The notes: generated by a model not told the origin, from the letters alone. Positions 30,049 to 40,658 are shown, numbered from the stretch's first letter. The stretch: 64,000 nucleotides of DNA from Bacteroidales bacterium (GCA_016934055.1 JAFGTR010000042.1:1-64000); one strand, 5' to 3'. A program made the numbers and translations.

Positions 30049-31536
30049 TTATACAGCGGGCATCGGAGGCAGGCTCCACCCGTTTTGGTAATGATGTTTT
30101 ATGAGCTCACCGGCAAACTGTTCAGCCGGCATTTCGTCTGTCCATTTTTTATCAAAGGTCGGATGGCCGTCGGTAATATTAAAGCCATCTTCAATGCATA
30201 TCTGTAATTTATCAGACGCTGTGATGTTGGTGAACTTCATTTTTTCGCCATCCCATTCCAGTTCTTTGTTCAATCCCTGCAGACGGACAGCCAGCACACC
30301 CATGACAACCATTTCATTGAAGGGTCCGGCTTCGCTGAAGGGTGAAGCTGTGGGAACGCGATTTTCAGAACTTTCTTTGCAGGCTCTTACCCAATCCATC
30401 TCATGAGTTAAATCCACACGGCGAAGTGTTTTAGGCACATCGGGGACACGACCGGAAAGCAGCCATGGATTTTTTCCGTAACAGCCACATATTAGTTTAT
30501 CCCTGGTGCCGTGAAAAATAACACCTCCGCCATCGTCATTCATATTCCTGCCGGCAGGCCATCCGTCGGGTTTCATAGGCTGAATGCCGCCATCATACCA
30601 GGTTACCTCGACCTGTGGCATTTTTACCTTTTTCAGAGCCGGGCGTTCGGGAAAGATGATGCGTACCATTTCAGCATTCGGGGCACTGTCGGTGAGCAGT
30701 AAGGTAGAGCTTCCCTGGGCCCTGACAGGGTACTTAAGTTTCAGGCCCATGAATACCGGGTGTAAAATATGACATGCCATATCTCCGAGGGCTCCGGTGC
30801 CAAAATCCCACCACCCTCGCCAGTTCCAGGGTGTATATATTTCATGATAAGGACGCATGGGAGCCGGACCTATAAAAAGATCCCAGTCAAGGGTGTCGGG
30901 TACCCACATGCCCTTTGCCGGGCGGTTCAATCCCTGTGGCCAGATAGGACGATCTGTGAAAGCTTCCACTTTGGTGATTTCACCGATTTCGCCGTTCCAT
31001 ATCCATTCGCAGGAAGTGCGTACTCCTTCACCTGAAGCACCCTGATTACCCATCTGCGTAGCTACTTTATATTTTTCGGCCAGCTTTGTGAGCAGGCGTG
31101 ATTCATATACCGTATGTGTCAACGGTTTCTGAAGGTATACATGTTTACCCAGCGTAATAGCGTGTGATGCAGCCACAGCATGGGTGTGATCGGCCGTTGC
31201 TATAACCACAGCATCAATTGAATCCTGCATCTTATCGAACATTACACGCCAGTCTTTGAACCTTTTGGCGTCGGGAAAGGTGTCAAAACATTTCTGTGCA
31301 TATTTCCAGTCGACATCGCATAAAGCCACAATGTTTTCTTCCTTCATACGCAACAGGTTTGTTCTGCCCACACCTCCAACACCGATACCGGCTATATTCA
31401 GCTTGTCGCTGGGCACTTTATGACCTAGACCGCTTACCACATGGCTGGGAACAATGGTAAAAACAGCAGCAGCTTTGGCCGTATTTCCGATGAATGTCCT
31501 GCGGGACATTTCCGATTTATTACTTTCCTTGCTCAT
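30049..31536 (-). CDS. Gfo/Idh/MocA family oxidoreductase, Tat signal
   Basis: 495 aa; SRRTFIGNTAKAAAVFTIV signal; GIGVGGVGRTNLLRM Rossmann motif; LGKHVYLQKPLTHTV. Confidence 0.92.
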   Translation of the reverse strand: MSKESNKSEMSRRTFIGNTAKAAAVFTIVPSHVVSGLGHKVPSDKLNIAGIGVGGVGRTNLLRMKEENIVALCDVDWKYAQKCFDTFPDAKRFKDWRVMFDKMQDSIDAVVIATADHTHAVAASHAITLGKHVYLQKPLTHTVYESRLLTKLAEKYKVATQMGNQGASGEGVRTSCEWIWNGEIGEITKVEAFTDRPIWPQGLNRPAKGMWVPDTLDWDLFIGPAPMRPYHEIYTPWNWRGWWDFGTGALGDMACHILHPVFMGLKLKYPVRAQGSSTLLLTDSAPNAEMVRIIFPERPALKKVKMPQVEVTWYDGGIQPMKPDGWPAGRNMNDDGGGVIFHGTRDKLICGCYGKNPWLLSGRVPDVPKTLRRVDLTHEMDWVRACKESSENRVPTASPFSEAGPFNEMVVMGVLAVRLQGLNKELEWDGEKMKFTNITASDKLQICIEDGFNITDGHPTFDKKWTDEMPAEQFAGELIKHHYQNGWSLPPMPAV

Positions 31537-31775
31537 GACAGTTTAAATTAGGATTAATATAACCATAAGTTTACAAAAAAATATCGTGAAATGAAATGGC
31601 TAAAATTAGTTTGGTAAAAAAAAGCCTCCCTGCCTGTATCCATGTGCAAAGGGGAAGAAATTTTCAAAAACCATTTGTGTCAAAGAATGATTTATGGATT
31701 TCAGCTTCATAAATACCTTTCGGGTTGAAAAGTCACCCCGGGTGATCTGCCTGGCCGGCAGTCACCATGCAGGGA

Positions 31776-33359
31776 TCAGGAGACTACTATCTCCTGCTTT
31801 TCCCGGTCCCAGTATACCTTCCGCCCTTCTCTCAGGGCAATGGTGGCCATGTGAGCGGTAATGGCTTCCTCAAAGCCCCGATCGATGTTACAACTGGGCT
31901 GAATACCGGCCCTGATGCAGTTGACCCATTCACGCATGTGAAGGAATGTTGTATCAACCCGCTTACCCTGACGATAGGTATACAACAGCCCCCGGCTGGC
32001 AAAGTATTGTTCTGTGGCTGAAACTGCACCATCTACACCTTCTTTTCCCGGTGTAAAAGTATAAATGGGGATCTGCGGATCGATGGTTCCGTTTTGAATT
32101 TTTTCTTTATAAGCTGTTGATTGCGGATCAGCATTGATGATCAGGCGATCGCTCAGTTCCATATGGGCATCATGGCCCATGATCACCTTGCCACGTTGCC
32201 TGTCGCTTGCCAGTGATGCACTGTATAAAAAGGTCAGATCACGGCCTGGAAATTCCATGACCACATTTTGAACATCGGGCACAGTGCGACCGTCCTTAAA
32301 GAAATAGATACCGCCTGAAGCAACAACGGAATCGGGTATACCAATACCCATGATCTGGTTAATACAATCATATTCATGTGTCAGCAGATCACCGTTCAGC
32401 CCCGTGCTGTAATCCCACCAGCAACGCCAGCGAAAGAACCTCTCAAGGCTGAAGTCGTGGTAAGGAGCAGGTCCCAGAAATTGCTGCCAGTCAATGTTTT
32501 GATGACCTGCTTCGGGATGAATGGGATAAACCCAGGCTCCGTTTGGATCATTGCGGTTTGTGCATACTTCTACCAGTGTAATCTTTCCCAGAATATTCTT
32601 ATGAACAACCTCCTTTGCCTTAATATAGCTTTCTGTCTGTCTGCCCTGGTGTCCCAGCTGAAAAACAATCTTGTTTTCCCTGACGGCTTTCACCAGTTCA
32701 TAGGTTTCAGGAACAGTCCATGTCATCGGCTTTTCAAGGTAAACATGTTTTCCGTTACGGGCTGCCTCTATGGCCATGGTAGCATGCCAGTGATCAGGAG
32801 TAGCTATGATCACCGCATCGATATCCGGTGATGCCATCATCTCCTTATAGGTACGATAACGCCTGGGAGCCGCATCCATCTTTCCCCCTGTTCCTTCCTT
32901 GCTGACATTTGAACCGGCATGAGCAGCATCCCCGGCATAAATGTCGAATATGTCACAAACTCCGCTGATGACAACATCCAAACCCTCCTGGTTCATGAAA
33001 TCATCATACGAAGTGTTCAGAGGATTTTCAACAGCAGCAGCTTTACTGTCGTCAATCCATTTTGGTTCGGCATGACCTGTGGCTCTCAACAATTGCCTGC
33101 CCCGTATGCCGTAACCGACAATACCCAGCCGTAAGGGCTTGCTGCCCAAAACCGCCGGTGCCAGATCGACCGGTTCGGAGGTAAGGTTTACCACTTCAAG
33201 CATTTTATTTTTTAACTGCTTTTCCACACTGTTTTTTCTAACCCATGCCCCGGCAAAAGCTCCGATAAACGGTAGGGTTGCCAGACCTTTGATCACGTCT
33301 CTTCTGTTCATATTTTTCGGCTGTGTCAGGTCCTTATTTCCGTTTATATTTCTTTCCAT
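31776..33359 (-). CDS. Gfo/Idh/MocA family oxidoreductase, Tat-like signal
   Basis: 527 aa; NRRDVIKGLATLPFIGAFAGA signal; LGIVGYGIRGRQLLRA; NGKHVYLEKPMTWTVPETYEL. Confidence 0.92.
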   Translation of the reverse strand: MERNINGNKDLTQPKNMNRRDVIKGLATLPFIGAFAGAWVRKNSVEKQLKNKMLEVVNLTSEPVDLAPAVLGSKPLRLGIVGYGIRGRQLLRATGHAEPKWIDDSKAAAVENPLNTSYDDFMNQEGLDVVISGVCDIFDIYAGDAAHAGSNVSKEGTGGKMDAAPRRYRTYKEMMASPDIDAVIIATPDHWHATMAIEAARNGKHVYLEKPMTWTVPETYELVKAVRENKIVFQLGHQGRQTESYIKAKEVVHKNILGKITLVEVCTNRNDPNGAWVYPIHPEAGHQNIDWQQFLGPAPYHDFSLERFFRWRCWWDYSTGLNGDLLTHEYDCINQIMGIGIPDSVVASGGIYFFKDGRTVPDVQNVVMEFPGRDLTFLYSASLASDRQRGKVIMGHDAHMELSDRLIINADPQSTAYKEKIQNGTIDPQIPIYTFTPGKEGVDGAVSATEQYFASRGLLYTYRQGKRVDTTFLHMREWVNCIRAGIQPSCNIDRGFEEAITAHMATIALREGRKVYWDREKQEIVVS

Positions 33360-33372
33360 AATAGACTATCCG

Positions 33373-33864
33373 TTAATTTTTATTCTTTCTGAGAAATCTG
33401 TCAATACCTGCAGCCTGCCCGGTTGGAAATACCAATAAAACAAACAAAGCCAGGATCTCTATCAGTGTCTTGTTCACCAACAGATAGCTGCCCTCCTGTG
33501 GAATTATATATTGAATGCCGGCCAGCGGCGGATGTGAGAGAAAGTAAAAACTCAGCAGGATAATACCACATATAACTGAAAAACGCGTGAACAATCCCGC
33601 CATCAATCCAAGACCGATTAAAAACAATCCCCACATGTTCATAAAATCCACAACCTGTAATATACCCTGGTGAGTGGCCATGCTCTGGAACAACCCGGCA
33701 AAAAGACCTTTTGAATCCATCAGGTATCCGAAAGCCGACCAGTCGGGATTGATGATCTTAACAACCCCCTCATACAACAAATGCCAGCCGATGGATACCC
33801 TCAGAAGAACCAGAAAAATCAACTGAGCCAACGCATAATCCCTGCCTGAATAAGCCTTTGCCAT
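33373..33864 (-). CDS. DoxX family membrane protein
   Basis: 163 aa; RVSIGWHLLYEGVVKI...four hydrophobic segments typical of DoxX/TQO small subunit. Confidence 0.82.
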   Translation of the reverse strand: MAKAYSGRDYALAQLIFLVLLRVSIGWHLLYEGVVKIINPDWSAFGYLMDSKGLFAGLFQSMATHQGILQVVDFMNMWGLFLIGLGLMAGLFTRFSVICGIILLSFYFLSHPPLAGIQYIIPQEGSYLLVNKTLIEILALFVLLVFPTGQAAGIDRFLRKNKN

Positions 33865-33987
33865 AATAGTTAAATTTTTATAATGCCATGAAAATATAAA
33901 AAATCCGCGGGTGGTAAAAAGAAAAAGAACAAATTAACGTTAATTGAAACAATATTTATAAATTAATCCATGTAAAAACCCTGCACC

Positions 33988-34932
33988 ATGCTAAAATTAT
34001 TGGGAATAACCAGTTCTCAGCTTTCTGAACCAGGTGTTCTGACCGATGAAATGGGTTATGAAATATTCCGCCTGCTTGAGGAAGGTAAAAAACTTTATCA
34101 CGAAGTGATTCTGATAAATCCGGCCAGACTGTATTTTATATTTGACCGTCAGCGGAAGATACCGGTCGCGATGACCGAAAATGCCGATTTGTCAAAACTT
34201 TCAACCTTAATAGTCCGCAAAACTTCTGGTTACGAGGAGTCCATTTCCCTTCTGGCCAGGACACTCTATCATAATGGCTGTGACCTGCTTGATCCGCCTG
34301 AACGATTCAGCGGAACACCTGCCGGAAAGCTGATGGAATCACTGAAAGGCCACATACATCAAACATCACCTGACACCTATATAGCTTTCAGCCCTGATGA
34401 CGCCCTTCGCCTGGTCAGTAAACTAAACAGCGAAAACCGTTTTCCGCTGATCGGAAAACCCAACCGGGGAAGCCGTGGTGAAAATGTTTGTTTGCTTCGC
34501 ACCCTTGCAGAGGCTATCCTTTACATTAACAATTTCTATGCCCATGAAAAATACTGTCGTTCAGCGCTTCTTATCCAGGCTTATATAAAAATAAAAAAGG
34601 AGTATCGTGTTATGCTGCTTGAAAGCCAATGTCTTGGGATGGTTGAAAAAACTGTGGCTGAAGGTCAGGTAGCCCGGAATGCTGCTTTGGGAAGCCGGTT
34701 TATGGCGGTGAACGATAAAGAGATAGCGCGATTTGCCACCCGTAATGCCAGCTGCAAAGGTATTCTTGGGGTTGATATTATTCGTGATGCCTCAGGAAAA
34801 CTTTTTTTGCTTGAAGCAAACCGTGCCCCGCAATGGTATTCTTTTGAAAAGGCAACAGGCATCAATGTGGCTTCCTGTATAATTGAACATGCCTGGCAAC
34901 GGATATGCCACACCAAACGTCTGACAAATTGA
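33988..34932 (+). CDS. ATP-grasp (RimK-like) ligase family protein
   Basis: 314 aa; FPLIGKPNRGSRGENVCLL, ALLIQAYIKIKKEYRVMLLESQCLGMVEK, GVDIIRDASGKLFLLEANRAPQW. Confidence 0.82.
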   Translation: MLKLLGITSSQLSEPGVLTDEMGYEIFRLLEEGKKLYHEVILINPARLYFIFDRQRKIPVAMTENADLSKLSTLIVRKTSGYEESISLLARTLYHNGCDLLDPPERFSGTPAGKLMESLKGHIHQTSPDTYIAFSPDDALRLVSKLNSENRFPLIGKPNRGSRGENVCLLRTLAEAILYINNFYAHEKYCRSALLIQAYIKIKKEYRVMLLESQCLGMVEKTVAEGQVARNAALGSRFMAVNDKEIARFATRNASCKGILGVDIIRDASGKLFLLEANRAPQWYSFEKATGINVASCIIEHAWQRICHTKRLTN

Positions 34933-34958
34933 CGTTTATTGTTCCTTACACACATCAT

Positions 34959-35645
34959 ATGAAACATAATGACATCATAACAGGAGTTTTAAAAGAAGCC
35001 TCCCGCGATTATTATTACCTGCTCTCAAAAGGATACCCCGAAAGGGGGGCACTCAAAATGGTCGGTGACCGGTACCGGTTAACACGCGATCAACGGTCAT
35101 TGTTGTATCGCGGAATATCTTCAGCAGAAGCATCAGAAATGCGCAGGCGCCGGCTTGTTAAGCTTGCTCCCGACATGCATCTGGTCATTGACGGCTATAA
35201 CGTCTTGTTTACAATACTCAATTACCGCCTGGGGAGAATGGTCTTTATCAGCACAGATGGCATCCTCAGGGATGCCGGTTCTCTTCATGGCAAACTCAGG
35301 GACGATCGGCTATTTCATGAATGCATTGAAGACCTCTTTACAACCATCATGCCCTTCCATCCTTTACAAACAGACATTTTTCTTGATTCACCTGTATCTT
35401 CAAGCCCGCGACATCACAATGCCATTATACAACACCTCAGTGATTCCGGCATTTCCGGAACCTGCAAACTTGTCCATTCGGCCGATCAGGAAATTAAATC
35501 GTTCAACACAGGCATTTTGTCAACTTCTGATACCGTATTGATTGAAAAAACAACCATGCCTGTTACCGACCTGGCCCGGCTGGTATTGGAAGATACATAC
35601 AGCGCAAAGTTATTCAGGATCAGGACACTTCTGGATACCTTGTAA
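34959..35645 (+). CDS. DUF434 domain-containing protein
   Basis: Internal ATG at 34959 gives MKHNDIITGVLKEASRDYYYLLSKGYPERGALKMVGDRYRLTRDQRSLLYRG (DUF434-like) followed by DGYNVLFTI...IFLDSPVSSS domain. Confidence 0.78.
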   Translation: MKHNDIITGVLKEASRDYYYLLSKGYPERGALKMVGDRYRLTRDQRSLLYRGISSAEASEMRRRRLVKLAPDMHLVIDGYNVLFTILNYRLGRMVFISTDGILRDAGSLHGKLRDDRLFHECIEDLFTTIMPFHPLQTDIFLDSPVSSSPRHHNAIIQHLSDSGISGTCKLVHSADQEIKSFNTGILSTSDTVLIEKTTMPVTDLARLVLEDTYSAKLFRIRTLLDTL

Positions 35646-35816
35646 ACATTGGCTGGCCTGTGTGCATGCTCCGTTCAAATTATTTTAATATATTTGGTGC
35701 GAAATGCAACGTACTTCCCTGTGGGTTATGCTGTTGCTGTTACGGATTATAACAAACTGATAATCTTTATAATTATCGTTTGTTTATATGATTTTTTAAT
35801 ACCCAAATCATCTCTT

Positions 35817-38800
35817 ATGAAGAAGGAACAGATTAATGGAGGCGTCTATCTTGGTCTTGACCTGGGTTCAATTTCTCTGAATACTGTTATTATTGACCAT
35901 AAAAAAAATATACTTGAAAATCATTATGATTTCTGTCACGGGCAACCTTTCCTGATACTCAAAAAAAGATTATCAGATATTTTATCCCGTTACACGCCTG
36001 AACAATTCAGTCTTGTTGCATTAACAGGTTCCGGAGGCAAACTTGCCACTGAACTTCTGGGCGGAAAATTTGTCAATGAGATCATTGCACAGTCAAAATC
36101 TGTTTCAGTACTCTATCCCGATGCAAAAACGATCATTGAGATGGGTGGTGAGGATTCCAAGCTTATCCTTATGGAAAAAGATAAAGAGAAGGTCCATTCA
36201 AGCCTTGCCGATTTTACCATGAACAGCATCTGTGCTGCAGGAACCGGTTCTTTTCTTGACCAGCAGGCAAAACGGATCGGCGTATCTATTGACAAGGAAT
36301 TTGGCCAACTCGCCCTGCAGTCACAGAATCCTCCCCATATTGCCGGCCGGTGCAGTGTGTTTGCGAAAAGTGATATGATCCATCTCCAGCAAATAGCCAC
36401 ACCGGTGCATGATATTGTTGCCGGGCTGTGCTTTGCTGTTGCCCGTAATTTTAAAAGCAACCTGGCAAAGGGCAAAGATCTGGAAAAGCCCATTATCTTC
36501 CAGGGGGGTGTCGCTGCTAATGCCGGTGTTGTGCAGGCCTTCAAAGAAATTCTCCATGTCACTGACAATGAATTGATCGTCCCGGAATATCACGCTTCGA
36601 TGGGAGCCCTTGGTGCCATCATTTATGTCATGGAACAACCACAGGACACCATACCTTTTAAAGGATTACACGAACTTGAAGAATACCTGGTCAGGTCAAA
36701 TGTGAGTGATAAGGGGCTCCCTGTTCTTAAAGATTCCAACGCCAGGCTGATCAAAGAAGTTACTTTTGACCTCGACGGTCAGACACAATATCCCGTATAT
36801 CTTGGTGTTGATGTCGGATCACTGAGTACGAACGTGGTCCTTATTGATGATTTCAATAATGTTATAGCCAGGCGATATCTGCCCACTGCCAGCCGGCCAC
36901 TCGATGCCATACGCCGGGGACTTACAGAAATATATGAGGAAGTGGGAGATAGAGTAGAGGTAAAAGCGGCAGGTACCACCGGATCGGGACGGTACCTGAC
37001 AGGTGACTTTATCGGGGCCGACGTCATACAGAATGAAATTACAGCGCAGGCAACAGCAGCCATTGCTTACGATCCTGAAGTGGATACCATCTTTGAAATA
37101 GGCGGACAGGATTCAAAGTACATCAGCATTGATAACGGCGTTGTTGTTGATTTTGAAATGAACAAAGTATGTGCGGCAGGTACCGGATCATTTTTAGAAG
37201 AACAAGCCGAAAAACTTGATATTAACATCGTTGAAGAATTCGGGAAACTGGCATTGAGCGCAGAAAAACCTGTTTCACTGGGTTGCCGTTGCACGGTTTT
37301 TATCGAATCAGACCTGAATGCCAACCAGCAAAGGGGAGAAAAGAATGAAAACCTCGTTGGCGGTCTGGCTTATTCTATTGTCAACAATTATCTTCAGAAA
37401 GTCGTTGGCAGCAGACGAGTCGGAGAAAAGATATTCTTCCAGGGCGGTGTTGCCAATAACAAAGGCGTGGTGGCTGCCTTTGAACAGGTCACCGGTAAAA
37501 AGATTACCATCCCGCCGAATTTTGATGTGACCGGTGCCATTGGCATGGCCATGCTCGCCCGTGAAAAAGTCAGAGGAGGCGGAACTACTGATTTTAAAGG
37601 CTTTGATATCCGCAACATTCCTTTCTCCCTTGATAAATTCACCTGCAAAGCCTGTTCTAACCATTGTGAGATCAGAATGGTGAAGATAGAAGGGGAAAAC
37701 AAACCTTTGTATTATGGCGGAAGATGCGAAAAATATGAGGTTGATTCCCGTAAAAGAAAAACGGATAACATCCCGAATCTATTTGTTGAACGCGAGCAGA
37801 TACTGCTGGGTGATTATGACGAATCGAGAAATAAAGGCGGCATTTCCATTGGCATTCCAAGGGAATTGATGATTTACTACCAGGAGTTTCCTTTCTGGAG
37901 AACCTTTTTTACCGATCTGGGATTCCAGGTTGTGCTCTCCAGGCATACCGACAGAAAACTTGTCTCGCGGTCGCTGGAAATGCTGACATCAGAAACATGT
38001 TTCCCGATCGAGGTGATGCATGGTCATATCATGGACCTTCTCGATAAGGAAGTTGACCATATTTTCATACCTTTTGTTGTGAACAACAGAACATTGTCTG
38101 ATAATCCGACTTCCAATTGCAACTGTCCCTGGATTCAGTCCTACCCCTTCATGATCCGTGCTGCCCTTGCGAAACATCCCGATAAGGAAAAACTGCTGAT
38201 CCCGGCTTTACATCCCAGGTATTTCAACAGGGTTTTTATCAGGGAGATGGCCTCCTTTATGAAACAACAATTTGGCACTCCGGCCAACAGGGTAAAGCAA
38301 GCCTTGTTGCATGCCAGGGAGCGGCAGGATAATTTTGAGCATACACTGGTTCAACGCGGCAGGGAAATCCTTGATAATCTGCCGGAAAACCAGGAAGCCA
38401 TGGTAGTCCTGGGCAGACCTTACAATACAGGCGATCCTGAGCTAAACCTCAGACTGGTGGAAAAACTCATCAACCAGCAGGTGTTTCCCATACCACTCGA
38501 TTATCTTCCGCTTAATGATGAAAACATCTTTGATGAGGTTCCGAACATGTACTGGCCCAACGGCCGGAAAATACTGGCCGGGGCAAGGATAATCGGAAAA
38601 AATGACAGGTTATACGGTGTTTATATCGGTAATTTCCGGTGCGGGCCTGATTCATTCCTCCAGCATTTTGTCACCGAAGCGCTGAAGGGAAAACCGACGC
38701 TCCAGCTCGAGATCGATGAGCACTCAGCTGATGCCGGACTGATCACACGGCTGGAGGCCTTCCTCGACAGCATCAGGAAAAAGGACAAAAAATTCGCCAC

Positions 38801-40073
38801 GGAAAAACAGGTGGTTAACAAAGATTATAAATACGCAGCACCATCAAAAGACAGAATCCTGTACTGGCCTTATATGCATGACGGATCTTATGTTGCTGCT
38901 GCCGCTACACGAAGCTGCGGCATAGAATCTTATTCACTGCCCATGCAGACGCATGAAGACCTTGATTTAGGCAGAAAATATACTTCTTCAAAAGAATGTT
39001 TCCCGATGATCTGCACCACCGGATCATTTATTAAAAAATTGCTGGAACCCGGCACCGATGAGAGCAGGATCAGCTTTTTCATGCCCGATCATAACGGACC
39101 ATGCCGGTTCGGACAATACAACCATCTGCAGAAAGTTATCTTTGAACGCCTTGGAAGGAAGAAAGTCAAGATCGTTTCCCCTTCAAATGACGGATCTTAC
39201 TCGGATATTACCCCGGGCAACGGCACCAAATTCAGGTTCAATGCATGGAAGGGATTTGTAGCCTTTGACCTTATCAGAAAACTGCAGCAGCAGATCAGGC
39301 CTTATGAGAAAACAAAGGGTGATACCAATAAGGTATACACTGAAGCGCTTGAAAATATTGTGCGCAGTGTTGAGAACAATACAAAAGGACTGATAGATGT
39401 GCTGAAAGCAGCAGAGAAAAAATTCAGGTCTGTTGAAGTGCTCGATATCCCGCGTAAACCTGTGATTTCCATTGTCGGGGAAATTTTTATGAGGGATAAC
39501 CGGTTCTGCAGCGGAAACATAGTGGGAAGGCTGGAGGCGCTTGGTGCAGAAACCCTGATGGCCCCGTTTGCAGAATGGTTTGTGTATTCAACATACCGAT
39601 ACACCCGCGACAGCATATGGAAAGGTGATAATATGGGCCTTATGAAGTCAAAAATACAGCAGCTGTCACAACATATTTCATATGAGAAACTGTTCAGAAC
39701 GGTAGAAGACCTCATAGACACAGAGAAAGAAGTATCCGTAAACACCATGCTTGAACTAACGGCTCCCTATGTACACAAAGATTATGACGGCGATCCGGTC
39801 ATCGCCATCGGAACCGCTTCTGCCCTGGCAAAAAAAGGTGTTTCCGGCATATGCAATGTACTGCCGTTTACCTGTATGCCGGGCACATTGATATGTTCAG
39901 TTGCCGATATGTTCAGGAAAGATCATAACAATATCCCCTGGGTAGACTTTGCCTATGACGGACAGGATGATGCCTCACTGGAAACGCGGCTGCAGGCTTT
40001 TATGTACCAGGCAAGGGAATATCAGCAGAGCATCAATGTCTCAGCTGATATGATGCCGGAAATAATAATCTGA
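35817..40073 (+). CDS. BadF/BadG/BcrA/BcrD-type acyl-CoA dehydratase activase fusion (two ASKHA domains plus DUF2229/dehydratase-like C-terminus)
   Basis: Probable start ATG 35817 (MKKEQINGGVYLGLDLGSIS). Two activase domains, each with YLGxDxGS, ICAAGTGSFLDQQA / VCAAGTGSFLEEQA, and GRCSVFAKSD / CRCTVFIESD; C-terminal IGIPRELMIYYQEFPFWRTFFTDLGF. Confidence 0.88.
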   Translation: MKKEQINGGVYLGLDLGSISLNTVIIDHKKNILENHYDFCHGQPFLILKKRLSDILSRYTPEQFSLVALTGSGGKLATELLGGKFVNEIIAQSKSVSVLYPDAKTIIEMGGEDSKLILMEKDKEKVHSSLADFTMNSICAAGTGSFLDQQAKRIGVSIDKEFGQLALQSQNPPHIAGRCSVFAKSDMIHLQQIATPVHDIVAGLCFAVARNFKSNLAKGKDLEKPIIFQGGVAANAGVVQAFKEILHVTDNELIVPEYHASMGALGAIIYVMEQPQDTIPFKGLHELEEYLVRSNVSDKGLPVLKDSNARLIKEVTFDLDGQTQYPVYLGVDVGSLSTNVVLIDDFNNVIARRYLPTASRPLDAIRRGLTEIYEEVGDRVEVKAAGTTGSGRYLTGDFIGADVIQNEITAQATAAIAYDPEVDTIFEIGGQDSKYISIDNGVVVDFEMNKVCAAGTGSFLEEQAEKLDINIVEEFGKLALSAEKPVSLGCRCTVFIESDLNANQQRGEKNENLVGGLAYSIVNNYLQKVVGSRRVGEKIFFQGGVANNKGVVAAFEQVTGKKITIPPNFDVTGAIGMAMLAREKVRGGGTTDFKGFDIRNIPFSLDKFTCKACSNHCEIRMVKIEGENKPLYYGGRCEKYEVDSRKRKTDNIPNLFVEREQILLGDYDESRNKGGISIGIPRELMIYYQEFPFWRTFFTDLGFQVVLSRHTDRKLVSRSLEMLTSETCFPIEVMHGHIMDLLDKEVDHIFIPFVVNNRTLSDNPTSNCNCPWIQSYPFMIRAALAKHPDKEKLLIPALHPRYFNRVFIREMASFMKQQFGTPANRVKQALLHARERQDNFEHTLVQRGREILDNLPENQEAMVVLGRPYNTGDPELNLRLVEKLINQQVFPIPLDYLPLNDENIFDEVPNMYWPNGRKILAGARIIGKNDRLYGVYIGNFRCGPDSFLQHFVTEALKGKPTLQLEIDEHSADAGLITRLEAFLDSIRKKDKKFATEKQVVNKDYKYAAPSKDRILYWPYMHDGSYVAAAATRSCGIESYSLPMQTHEDLDLGRKYTSSKECFPMICTTGSFIKKLLEPGTDESRISFFMPDHNGPCRFGQYNHLQKVIFERLGRKKVKIVSPSNDGSYSDITPGNGTKFRFNAWKGFVAFDLIRKLQQQIRPYEKTKGDTNKVYTEALENIVRSVENNTKGLIDVLKAAEKKFRSVEVLDIPRKPVISIVGEIFMRDNRFCSGNIVGRLEALGAETLMAPFAEWFVYSTYRYTRDSIWKGDNMGLMKSKIQQLSQHISYEKLFRTVEDLIDTEKEVSVNTMLELTAPYVHKDYDGDPVIAIGTASALAKKGVSGICNVLPFTCMPGTLICSVADMFRKDHNNIPWVDFAYDGQDDASLETRLQAFMYQAREYQQSINVSADMMPEIII

Positions 40074-40177
40074 CAGATTATTACCGGAGAAGTCTCATGC
40101 GCAATATCTTTTATTGTGCATTTATAATCTCCCGGGGCATTTAATAATTATTCCGGAAGCTTAAAACATAAAAGCTT

Positions 40178-40603
40178 ATGTACCAGCGTGATTATATTCT
40201 GCGCATGATTGAGATGCTGGCTCAGCTGATTGCCGCCATTTTAAAATATATTAAATCAGGTGATCTCAGCAAGGCCTCACAGTCCCTGCAAAGTGCCTAC
40301 AGCATGGTGTTTCATGATGAAGTCCCCAAACTGAGATCACTGCCCGAAGAGGGGATGATTGATACGCTGTTGCAGGAATACCTTTACACCAACGGCCACC
40401 TTGAGATGCTGGCTGAATTGTTTTACGCCGATGCCGAGTTGTTGCTGGCCGAAAAGAAAATTCCGGAAAGCCTCTCATATTACCGCAAATCACTGACCTT
40501 GCTTGAGTATATTGATAAAGAATACAAATCCTACTCCCGGGAAAGGCAGGACAGGATTATGGCAGTAAGGGAAAGGCTGAAGGATGATAGTTTGAAAACT
40601 TGA
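40178..40603 (+). CDS. Conserved hypothetical protein (helical, possibly DUF6483-like)
   Basis: 141-aa ORF just downstream and co-oriented with the activase fusion; MYQRDYILRMIEMLAQLIAAILKYIKSGD. Confidence 0.6.
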   Translation: MYQRDYILRMIEMLAQLIAAILKYIKSGDLSKASQSLQSAYSMVFHDEVPKLRSLPEEGMIDTLLQEYLYTNGHLEMLAELFYADAELLLAEKKIPESLSYYRKSLTLLEYIDKEYKSYSRERQDRIMAVRERLKDDSLKT

Positions 40604-40658
40604 AGATTTGAGAGTTTGAAGATTTGATTTATGCAGGAATTCAAGATTAAATTGTCAA

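Noticed and set aside
34905-34958. Upstream start (34905) for the DUF434 gene
   Set aside because: Overlaps the end of the ATP-grasp gene and adds non-homologous residues; the ATG at 34959 fits better.
35649-35816. Upstream 56 residues of the activase ORF
   Set aside because: Hydrophobic extension unlike the family; MKKEQINGGVYLGLDLGS from 35817 is the likely N-terminus.
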